A program made the translations under genes and the position numbers. Source: a virus. Taken from it: DNA of 60,019 nt. The notes beneath the pieces were generated by a model. It did no database searches. It was not told where the DNA came from and saw only the letters and a program-made list of their open reading frames with translations. How positions within the stretch are numbered: the first letter of the stretch is position 1; every line of letters begins with the position of its first letter. The stretch is taken from positions 1 to 60,019 of IMG/VR virus record IMGVR_UViG_3300015171_000004. One strand, given 5' to 3'. Below, one piece after another: positions 14,201 through 20,477 of the stretch.

Positions 14201-14479
14201 TTACCATCCAACTATTTTTAACATCGATATAAATGGAGCATAGGACGACTCGCTGGCGCTTCCATCCGCTATGCCTGCTAGCACTCTGCTGGGTAACAGA
14301 GCGTCGTTACAGTCAGAGGCAAGGTATACGTGTATCGCATTCAGACAAACTTTCGTTACCTCAAGAGCCACCGCAGGAACCCCCCTTGTGTACAGCATTG
14401 CCATCCACATATTAATCATGCCCTCATGAACTTTCATCTGTGGGCGGCTTATTTTTTCCTCATAATAGTTGTGAGCCAC
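14201..14479 (-). CDS. Hypothetical early protein, 92 aa
   Basis: ATG 14479 starts 2 nt after the previous gene. Helical throughout, with no strong membrane segment and two Cys. No family recognised. Confidence 0.6.
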   Translation of the reverse strand: MAHNYYEEKISRPQMKVHEGMINMWMAMLYTRGVPAVALEVTKVCLNAIHVYLASDCNDALLPSRVLAGIADGSASESSYAPFISMLKIVGW

Positions 14480-14481
14480 AT

Positions 14482-14724
14482 TTATACTCCGTTCTTGTTT
14501 CTATCTACGCTGTATAGAGTTATACTGCCAGACATCGCTGACAACGTTAGATGTAGCATAGCGTCAATCATCTTCTCAGAAGGTACGACGCCTGTGTACT
14601 GACTTGTCGCTACATTGCTGGTAACGGTCTTGCTTTTGTATACGCCCTCAAAGATCGTTACCAGTAGGTTATAATCAATTGGTCGCTCACATACAAAGCT
14701 AATGATAAAACTTCTCGCTGACAT
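14482..14724 (-). CDS. Hypothetical early protein, 80 aa
   Basis: ATG 14724 (MSARSFI) overlaps the upstream TAA in TAATG, which decides this start over a longer frame. Mixed alpha/beta. No recognised domain. Confidence 0.6.
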   Translation of the reverse strand: MSARSFIISFVCERPIDYNLLVTIFEGVYKSKTVTSNVATSQYTGVVPSEKMIDAMLHLTLSAMSGSITLYSVDRNKNGV

Positions 14725-15179
14725 TAGGTCGCTCCCTCCATATGGGGATACCACCCATAGAATACATCGAAATCTGGCGCTTCGTCGTCGCCTCTTATTA
14801 GCGCATAGGCATACGCAATACTATGGTATGATACTGGCTTACCCCCATCAATAGCCACGGTTATCTTTTTCCCCTTCTTCGCGGCAGTGTACCGATGAAC
14901 GGGGCCGTTGTATATCGCTCGGCCCGCAGCCTCTAGGGCATCCTCCAACGACATGCCAGGGTCGTACAGCTTATCGTCTATTTCGTCTATCCCATCGTAC
15001 GCTGACAAGTATGTCCAATAGTTGGCGTCAAGGCAGATGTTTATGTCCTCTCGCATCGATATACGATCTTCTATAGCGCTTATGATTAGGGATGGTGAGA
15101 CCGCTATGGGCTTGTTGTGGTAGTCATAGCCAACGTACGCGCCCCTTGCGTCGTCATACCACATCTTGTTATTCGACAT
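14724..15179 (-). CDS. Hypothetical early protein, 151 aa
   Basis: Soluble, with a Tyr-rich start (MWYDDARGAYVGYDY), a helical acidic middle and a basic AAKKGKK loop. ATG 15179 overlaps the preceding gene by about 10 bp. No family recognised. Confidence 0.6.
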   Translation of the reverse strand: MSNNKMWYDDARGAYVGYDYHNKPIAVSPSLIISAIEDRISMREDINICLDANYWTYLSAYDGIDEIDDKLYDPGMSLEDALEAAGRAIYNGPVHRYTAAKKGKKITVAIDGGKPVSYHSIAYAYALIRGDDEAPDFDVFYGWYPHMEGAT

Positions 15180-15444
15180 GCCCGCCCTCGTTCTCCCACT
15201 GCCCTATGGTTGTATCCCACATGCGCCAGTCTGGGTTGTTTTTCTCCAACAACTCCGCCGTTTTTTCCAGTGGCGCGTGCGGGGCATCATCCTCCTGTGC
15301 GGGGCGCTTTACTAGTGTCGTCGTTAACGTGTCGATCCTTGTTGATAGATCCTTAATCCTCTCACCTAGAAACACGGCCAGCAGGATAAAGCCGCCAACT
15401 ATTATAAGCAAAATGACTACTTCGGCCTCAAGTCCTATGTACAC
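15169..15444 (-). CDS. Membrane protein with coiled-coil tail, 91 aa
   Basis: GTG 15444 overlaps the upstream TAG in TAGTG and has AAGGGAAGGA upstream. N-terminal membrane segment (about residues 7-27, VVILLIIVGGFILLAVFL), then a coiled-coil-like stretch and a Trp-rich end. The arrangement recalls small holin-accessory or spanin-like proteins, but no family is recognised. Confidence 0.6.
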   Translation of the reverse strand: MYIGLEAEVVILLIIVGGFILLAVFLGERIKDLSTRIDTLTTTLVKRPAQEDDAPHAPLEKTAELLEKNNPDWRMWDTTIGQWENEGGHVE

Positions 15445-15632
15445 TAATTAATCCTTCCCTTGCTCTCTTCTACCGATACGTGGCTAGCAGGCACTTTGAC
15501 GGTGCCAAATTTGGCTAGGGGCAGGTAGATGTACCCGGCGTCGATCCTCAAGTCACCTATACAAAGCGTGGCACCTTTGGCGATATCGATAGCGCCCGCC
15601 TTAAAGTTCTTCTCAAAAGTTACTGTATGCAT
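15444..15632 (-). CDS. Hypothetical early protein, 62 aa
   Basis: ATG 15632 follows AAGGAGAAAACAGA. Beta-rich throughout, perhaps an SH3-like or small barrel fold. First gene after the promoter at 15678-15722. Confidence 0.65.
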   Translation of the reverse strand: MHTVTFEKNFKAGAIDIAKGATLCIGDLRIDAGYIYLPLAKFGTVKVPASHVSVEESKGRIN

Positions 15633-15677
15633 TCTGTTTTCTCCTTGCTTTATTGCGGTTCAATGTTCTGTTCTATA

Positions 15678-15722
15678 AGTATAGACCGGCGTCCTTGCCT
15701 TGTCAATGGCATGATAGTACTA
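15678..15722 (-). promoter_or_regulatory. Early boxed promoter, class I (single box)
   Basis: Minus strand: TAGTACTA (15715-15722), 9 bp from AGTACT, -35 TTGACA (15701-15706), 17 bp, -10 TATACT (15678-15683). No start codon lies at the predicted start site here. Confidence 0.85.
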
Positions 15723-15725
15723 TAC

Positions 15726-16184
15726 CTAAATGAAACCGTACTTACGGGCGCATATCGCACACACATCGATGGGTTCTTTCCCCCCGGTCGTGGTTAGGGC
15801 GTCAACGGTCGTAAATCCGGTTGACTTGTTTCCCTGTATGTAACAGAATGCGCACACAAGACGCCCGTCAAGGTCGCTGGGCTTTTTGGCGTTGTCGGTG
15901 CCATACAGCCAGCCGAGTGATATGGTACTGTTGCTTGACGCCGTGCCATCGATGCCTGTGGCATTCGGCAGGGTCCATCGTTTGATATCGTTGGCGTCTT
16001 TGCTTCTCTTATCCATACCCAGACATGAGGAACAATAATTCTCGTGTACCAGCACGCCGCCAGTCTCGATATCTTCTAGAAGCTTTACGGTGATGTTATG
16101 TGCCACTTCAACCGGCGTAAGGGCGCTTGCGCATTCTTCACAAAGCATCTTCTCGGCCAGCGCATTCATGTTAGTCGTTTCCAT
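15726..16184 (-). CDS. Four-CxxC zinc-binding protein, 152 aa
   Basis: Four CxxC pairs are visible (CEEC, CSSC, CAFC, CAIC), enough for two zinc sites, separated by a beta-like insert. The pairs sit near residues 15, 51, 112 and 139. It is co-transcribed with the sigma factor and another zinc-ribbon protein, which may hint at a transcription role, but no family is recognised. Confidence 0.65.
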   Translation of the reverse strand: METTNMNALAEKMLCEECASALTPVEVAHNITVKLLEDIETGGVLVHENYCSSCLGMDKRSKDANDIKRWTLPNATGIDGTASSNSTISLGWLYGTDNAKKPSDLDGRLVCAFCYIQGNKSTGFTTVDALTTTGGKEPIDVCAICARKYGFI

Positions 16185-16416
16185 AGATGATTTTTCCCTT
16201 CTGTATCTCTTCTAACGTCTCTTCAAAGATCTGTTTGTACACCTGTACGGCATAGAAAACAGCGTACAACGGTTCTGTGCCCGCCTCAATCAGCGAATGG
16301 TATGGAGCTATGGCACCTGCCGGGACAAACCTCTCTAGGGTGTGTGGCGTCTCTAGCTCGGTATCTATGGTTTCTTTTTCCCCGCTAAACACATTGTATA
16401 GAACAACGTTTTTCAT
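16171..16416 (-). CDS. Hypothetical early protein, 81 aa
   Basis: ATG 16416 overlaps the upstream stop. Helical C-terminal half, acidic. No family recognised. Lies in the sigma-factor operon. Confidence 0.6.
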   Translation of the reverse strand: MKNVVLYNVFSGEKETIDTELETPHTLERFVPAGAIAPYHSLIEAGTEPLYAVFYAVQVYKQIFEETLEEIQKGKIIYGND

Positions 16417-16751
16417 AATTCACCTCTCTCTAGTAACTTCCTGGCTTTGTGGTGGTGGGTTGCGAACATCTTGTAGCATCCTTGACACACAAAGCGGTCT
16501 TTTTTCTCGCTAAATCTCATTGCGTATGACGTATCACCGCACGTTGGGCATTCAAATCCGCGCAGGATAACCTCCATAACGTATCGGCCCGCTAAGTCAC
16601 TCCTAGCATAATACGATACGGTCTCCGCGACGATGTAGTCTATCATCTTGTGCCTGCGTTCAATCCTGCATAGTTTGCATAGTGCTTTCTTTTTGCAGGG
16701 CGCTTCGCACACCATGCATAGGTGTACCTCTCTCTTCTTTATCTTCAGCAT
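16413..16751 (-). CDS. Zinc-ribbon protein, 112 aa
   Basis: Cys pairs lie at the N-terminus (CMVC, then CKLC) and C-terminus (CPTCGD and CQGCYKMF), consistent with two zinc ribbons linked by helices. The C-terminal ribbon resembles those found in transcription or DNA-binding adaptors. Coupled tightly to the sigma gene (2-bp gap). It could be a partner of the sigma factor, which is inference. Confidence 0.6.
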   Translation of the reverse strand: MLKIKKREVHLCMVCEAPCKKKALCKLCRIERRHKMIDYIVAETVSYYARSDLAGRYVMEVILRGFECPTCGDTSYAMRFSEKKDRFVCQGCYKMFATHHHKARKLLERGEL

Positions 16752-16753
16752 AA

Positions 16754-17314
16754 CTACCTTCCAGCGAAATCGTGAAACTTGGCAGCCAGCTTCGCTACTT
16801 TCTTGCTAACGGTGCCTTGTGCCATAGGCGCTCCGCCCTCAACTTCGGCAATGACCGCAGCCAACTTTGACATGCTAACGTCTTCGTTGTTGACGTAGTA
16901 CTTGACGCGCAGGGCCATAATGACCGCCTCGGACGGGTTCAGCTTTGATACAAATGTCGATAGCAAGTCGTTAAGATCGACTATGCTGTAGTCGTCTGCT
17001 AAGTCTTCTAGGGTCTCGCCAACGCTCTCGCCTTCTTCTGTAACGTAGTCAGAAGATAATTGTGGAAGGATGCGGGCGCGGGTCATTTGTTTACGCTGTA
17101 CGTCAATCATAGCATTCTTGATAGCGATTGCCGCGTATCCCCCGAAGTCGCCCTCCGTTTGATTGCTGATGAACTTGCGGGCCGATAGGAATAGCGCCTC
17201 ATGCCCAGCAGATACGGCGTCGTCAAAGTCTATGGTACGAAACTGTTTTGCAATCTTAGCAACCGTTGCGTAGTTGTCATTAACGAGTGCCTCAATCATT
17301 GCGTCTTTGTTCAT
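16754..17314 (-). CDS. Phage-encoded sigma-70-family factor, 186 aa
   Basis: Region 2 is recognisable at about residues 30-78: FDDAVSAGHEALFLSARKF, then GGYAAIAIKNAMIDVQRKQ, the core-binding and -10-recognition helices. An acidic linker follows, then a region 4-like helix-turn-helix (LNPSEAVIMALRVKYY, ending GTVSKKVAKLAAKF). The length and two-domain build match ECF or sporulation-type group 4 factors, which bind core RNA polymerase and redirect it. ATG 17314 follows TGGAGAACGCA; an ATG 12 nt upstream is possible. It has the strongest early promoter (17360-17404). The eight GGAAT-N18-GTT promoters at the replication genes are its natural candidate targets (inference). Confidence 0.8.
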   Translation of the reverse strand: MNKDAMIEALVNDNYATVAKIAKQFRTIDFDDAVSAGHEALFLSARKFISNQTEGDFGGYAAIAIKNAMIDVQRKQMTRARILPQLSSDYVTEEGESVGETLEDLADDYSIVDLNDLLSTFVSKLNPSEAVIMALRVKYYVNNEDVSMSKLAAVIAEVEGGAPMAQGTVSKKVAKLAAKFHDFAGR

Positions 17315-17359
17315 TGCGTTCTCCATCTCTCTCTTGTTTACGACTGCTTCATTGATGTA

Positions 17360-17404
17360 AGTATAATGTAGCATCCTTGCTATGTCAATGGGATAATAGT
17401 ACTA
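17360..17404 (-). promoter_or_regulatory. Early boxed promoter, class I, upstream of sigma factor
   Basis: Minus strand: TAGTACTA (17397-17404), 9 bp, -35 TTGACA (17383-17388), 17 bp, -10 TATACT (17360-17365). An ATG at 17352, 7 nt after the -10, opens Met-Lys-Gln-Ser-stop. The TAG of the upstream gene is the end of the box. The core is one of the closest to consensus in the window. Confidence 0.9.
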
Positions 17405-18049
17405 CCGAGTTGTTATCGTTTGCCAGTAGTTTCCCACCGTACCATCGGGGGATATCGTTAACAGTACGTAGGCGTTTTGAGCATAAGCCATAGTTTCATA
17501 GCGCATGCCGACATGTATGGTGGTTGTGCTGCTTCTGAGAGAGGGGTTGCTATCCGGAGTTGCAAAGCTCCTATCCTCGCCCGTGACCTGATTGAAGACG
17601 GTTCCTGGGGCATACAGGTACCCGCAGTTAACTTCATAAATCTCCGTGTAAACATTTGTGCACGTTATTGGGGTGCTATCGTCAAGCCACACGCTAGAGC
17701 CGTCGTAACAATACGGAATATCCATAGAAATTTTCCCCGGCGTCTCCCACTGCGTTTTTACCGATAAGTCAACAGAAACATAATGGTACGTTGTGCATGT
17801 CGATGGGTCGCTGGCGGCAACCGCTATGTGGGTAGGTGACATAAACTTTTCGGGCGCTTTTACTGGTGCCTTCGGTGCCACTTTCACTACTGGCTTGACG
17901 GCAACCTTTTTAACTACGGGCTTAACAACTACCTTAACGATGGCTGGTTTCTTTACTGCGGGCTTAGGTGCCGTTTTTGCTTCAACCGAAGTACCGATGG
18001 CAACAACCATAAACAGCGAAATTATCAGGGCGTAAAGTGTTTTGTTCAT
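17402..18049 (-). CDS. Exported early protein with Ala/Lys/Pro linker, 215 aa
   Basis: Signal peptide at the N-terminus (MNKTLYALIISLFMVVAIG, cleavage near SVEA), then a 55-residue Lys-Pro-Val-Ala repeat linker of the cell-wall-spanning type, then a beta-rich domain with four or five Cys. It would lie at or in the envelope. ATG 18049 follows GAGAGAGAAAAAACA. An in-frame ATG at 18088, at the predicted transcription start, would add 13 charged residues before the signal. Monocistronic, with its own class I promoter. Confidence 0.7.
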   Translation of the reverse strand: MNKTLYALIISLFMVVAIGTSVEAKTAPKPAVKKPAIVKVVVKPVVKKVAVKPVVKVAPKAPVKAPEKFMSPTHIAVAASDPSTCTTYHYVSVDLSVKTQWETPGKISMDIPYCYDGSSVWLDDSTPITCTNVYTEIYEVNCGYLYAPGTVFNQVTGEDRSFATPDSNPSLRSSTTTIHVGMRYETMAYAQNAYVLLTISPDGTVGNYWQTITTR

Positions 18050-18094
18050 TGTTTTTTCTCTCTCTCGTGTTTTTGTTTCTTCGTCCATGTATAT

Positions 18095-18162
18095 AGAATA
18101 CGGCAGAATGACAAATATGTCAATGAGACATAAGTACCATTCTGCCATAACCATTAGTCCTG
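18095..18162 (-). promoter_or_regulatory. Early boxed promoter, class I (two boxes)
   Basis: Minus strand: degenerate distal CAGGACTA (18155-18162), proximal GGTACT 23 bp on, 9 bp, -35 TTGACA (18118-18123), 17 bp, -10 TATTCT (18095-18100). An ATG at 18088, 6 nt after the -10, is in frame with the exported protein. The upstream TAA overlaps the distal box. Confidence 0.85.
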
Positions 18163-18702
18163 TATCAATTCTACCGTGTTTATCATTAGCTCTATGGTGC
18201 CACTTAATGAAGACATGCGTATGATATCAGCAACGCTATCCTCCACCAGTTCAAAAGCGTACTCGGTGGATACCCGGCGTATGTCCTTGTGATAGTAGCG
18301 TAGTTTATCGTCCCTAGTCCATACTCCGTCAAGCTCCCCAGGTTGCATAAAGAGTCTCAGCACCTCATGCTGGCTTACTTCGTATAAGTGGGGCGTAGGC
18401 ACAACTATGGGGGCATACCGCGCTGACAGGGCCGCCAGCCACCTCTCACCATTGACGCGCCCGAAGTTGCTGATGTTGTCGTCAAAGGACTTCATGTTTC
18501 GTTCCACCTTGACGAATACGCCCTCCTCTAGTGGGAATTGAAACGACATTGCATCGTTATCAGCAACCACACAAAAGTTAGGAGTCCAGACGGCCAGACC
18601 AACCTGGGTTAATAGCGCGTACATGTCTTGAGATGCGAGCGTGTCAAGGATAATCTTCTCGACGGGGGAAACTTTCTGTCTCTTCGCCTTGTGAATAGCC
18701 AT
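18154..18702 (-). CDS. Hypothetical protein of the recombination operon, 182 aa
   Basis: Soluble, with a basic N-terminus (AIHKAKRQK) and alternating helical and beta segments. Last gene of an operon with a RuvC-like resolvase and a Cas4-like nuclease, one base after the former. No family recognised; a role in recombination or genome handling is implied only by context. Confidence 0.6.
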   Translation of the reverse strand: MAIHKAKRQKVSPVEKIILDTLASQDMYALLTQVGLAVWTPNFCVVADNDAMSFQFPLEEGVFVKVERNMKSFDDNISNFGRVNGERWLAALSARYAPIVVPTPHLYEVSQHEVLRLFMQPGELDGVWTRDDKLRYYHKDIRRVSTEYAFELVEDSVADIIRMSSLSGTIELMINTVELIQD

Positions 18703-19164
18703 TTATAGAACCTCCGCATGTTTTACGCCCACCGAATAGGCGTATGCTATGCTAATTGCGTCTGCCACGTCGTCGTCAACGCGCATCATGTATCGAGAGA
18801 ATGCAGCATCAATAACTGCCTGCTTATCGCACTTTCCGTTACCCGTAAACGCTTTGTGATGGGTGGTTGTGTTCACGACGTATACGGGCAGGTCTATCGT
18901 ATCTACGATGTGGTACGTCATTGCAAACAATGCTACCATAGTCTTGATGGAAGGAAAGCGCCTGGGTTCTTCCATAACGATAGCCTCTATGTCCCAGAAG
19001 TCCATAAGGTACATGACCTTCTCTGCCATGAGGGCGCGCTTCTGTTTGCGCGTTGCCTTCTTATGGTATTCTGTATCTGCCGTCTCTAGCACCTCCATAG
19101 AGACGGTATCGAACACACAAAAGCCCGCATGCGTGTAACTCTGATCTATTGCTGCTATCTTCAT
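18703..19164 (-). CDS. RuvC-like Holliday junction resolvase, 153 aa
   Basis: RNase H-fold motifs in order: AIDQS (catalytic Asp near residue 6), VMEEP (Glu near residue 62), and DDVADAI (paired Asp near residues 131-135). Lacks the extended loops of bacterial RuvC, as usual for phage versions. It would cut branched DNA before packaging. ATG 19164 overlaps the upstream TGA (AAATGAAG). Confidence 0.75.
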   Translation of the reverse strand: MKIAAIDQSYTHAGFCVFDTVSMEVLETADTEYHKKATRKQKRALMAEKVMYLMDFWDIEAIVMEEPRRFPSIKTMVALFAMTYHIVDTIDLPVYVVNTTTHHKAFTGNGKCDKQAVIDAAFSRYMMRVDDDVADAISIAYAYSVGVKHAEVL

Positions 19165-19997
19165 TTCAGTAACCTCTCGAAACGCTTTTCCGGATGGAAG
19201 CAAACGTCTGACACTGGGCAGTTTTTAGCCCTACCGCTATTCTCATCTTTGCATACGCCCTTAACCAGTCGGTGGTTTATTTCATTCTCCTTTAGGCATC
19301 GTAGCAGGTCTTTAGAGCGTTGCACGTACGGCAGGACTAGTTCCCGGTCGTACTCTACTTCAAAGGCTAGGAAGTTTTGCGTGTTCTTATCCTCAAAGAT
19401 TAGCACGGCCTTATAAATTCCAGTAAGGTGCATGTACAGATTAGCCTGCCGCAGCGCGTCCTGGTACTTTGGGTTCATCTCAGGATTAGACGCTATCTTC
19501 TCGTATGTCTCATGTCCGTACCCCTTAATCTCGCATATGTATTGTTCACCGTCAACCTCTAATATGATATCTGGTGTAAACGAGAGGGCTATCTTTGACG
19601 GCTCATATTCAATGTGGTACCGCTTGCCAAGTCCAGTGATGTATCTGTATTCCCCTGGCAGGATCGATATGTTCGATAGACTGTCAAGGTTAATAAGGTG
19701 CTCCGTCTCATTGTATAGAGCCATCCCGGCGTCAAGTGCCAATTTCTGCCATTTTTCGTGAATTGTCCACCCCGCCAGGAATATCCGTAGCAGGGGCGCA
19801 TCAATCTCCGGCGTGTCGCGTTCGTACCTCGTCCCTAGAACATGTTCACGGTGGCAATACTTGCTAGTGCCTACGGTTGCGTGTGCCAATAGGCTAGAGG
19901 CGTGAAAACCGCTCCGCGCCCCCTTGTTGTCGTTCCAAACGTGAAACAATCCATCTAGCCTGCGCTTCCATAGTGCGTTCTTTATCACGTTTCCCAT
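19161..19997 (-). CDS. Cas4/RecB-like PD-(D/E)XK nuclease with Fe-S cysteines, 278 aa
   Basis: The nuclease core is FTPDIILEVDG followed by CEIKGYG (about residues 152-170), the D...ExK metal site. A Cys near residue 49 (KYCHREH) and three near the C-terminus (KGVCKD, KNCPVSDVCF) have the spacing of the 4Fe-4S cluster of Cas4 and AddB-type nucleases. Known members are 5'-3' exonucleases. ATG 19997 overlaps the upstream TAA in TAATG. No CRISPR array or cas1/cas2 is nearby, so a replication or recombination role is more likely. Confidence 0.75.
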   Translation of the reverse strand: MGNVIKNALWKRRLDGLFHVWNDNKGARSGFHASSLLAHATVGTSKYCHREHVLGTRYERDTPEIDAPLLRIFLAGWTIHEKWQKLALDAGMALYNETEHLINLDSLSNISILPGEYRYITGLGKRYHIEYEPSKIALSFTPDIILEVDGEQYICEIKGYGHETYEKIASNPEMNPKYQDALRQANLYMHLTGIYKAVLIFEDKNTQNFLAFEVEYDRELVLPYVQRSKDLLRCLKENEINHRLVKGVCKDENSGRAKNCPVSDVCFHPEKRFERLLK

Positions 19998-20311
19998 TAT
20001 TTGGTCTCGACATATTCCCACGACTTGATAGAGCCGTGATTAACGAGGTAAGTGAGGATGGACTCCACAATAGGGCCGTCCTCAATATCCGCAACCAACA
20101 CGCGACCGACACGAGGAACGAGGATGCGCTTTTCAATCTTCAGCGCCTCAAATGGGTTGCTCCATGCCTTATCAATCTCTTCTCCATACATTTCGCGGGC
20201 TTTTTCTCCCAGGTCTTTTAGTGACAGGATGGACTCGTCAATCAAGTGACCCATCACTTTTAACTGTATCTCATCATCAACATTCATCTCGATTGCTATT
20301 TTACGTAACAT
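19997..20311 (-). CDS. Hypothetical protein of the recombination operon, 104 aa
   Basis: ATG 20311 follows AAAGGAAAACAAAA. Helical N-terminal two thirds, beta-like end. First gene after the middle-type promoter at 20349-20381. No family recognised. Confidence 0.6.
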   Translation of the reverse strand: MLRKIAIEMNVDDEIQLKVMGHLIDESILSLKDLGEKAREMYGEEIDKAWSNPFEALKIEKRILVPRVGRVLVADIEDGPIVESILTYLVNHGSIKSWEYVETK

Positions 20312-20348
20312 TTTTGTTTTCCTTTACTGATATCTACGTCTCTCTCTC

Positions 20349-20381
20349 TAATACAAACGGATGCCGCGCCCTAGTTATTCC
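20349..20381 (-). promoter_or_regulatory. Middle promoter, ECF-like (GGAAT-N18-GTTTGTATTA)
   Basis: Minus strand: GGAAT (20377-20381), 18 bp, GTT (20356-20358) within GTTTGTATTA. Same layout as seven other sites in 20-31.5 kb. Heads the operon of the Cas4-like and RuvC-like nucleases. Confidence 0.8.
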
Positions 20382-20402
20382 ATCAAATGAGAGCCACGTA
20401 GA

Positions 20403-20456
20403 AGGGCCTTGCAAGGAAGAAACGTATAATCTACCGTCTCATCCCCACAAGGCCCT
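20403..20456. terminator. Long-loop inverted repeat after DNA polymerase gene
   Basis: Arms AGGGCCTTG (20403-20411) and CAAGGCCCT (20448-20456) enclose a 36-nt loop, starting 21 bp after the polymerase stop. The T-tract is weak. It probably ends or attenuates the polymerase transcript before the next middle promoter. Confidence 0.5.
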
Positions 20457-20477
20457 GTGTTGAGTCTCTCCTAAAGA

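Noticed and set aside
19161-19997. CRISPR adaptation function for the Cas4-like nuclease
   Set aside because: No repeat-spacer array, cas1 or cas2 is present, and its operon partners are recombination-type genes.
20403-20456. Promoter in the loop of the inverted repeat after the polymerase gene
   Set aside because: The best match (TTGTGG-N16-TATACG) is poor and the proper middle promoter lies just downstream, so only a terminator-like structure is reported.
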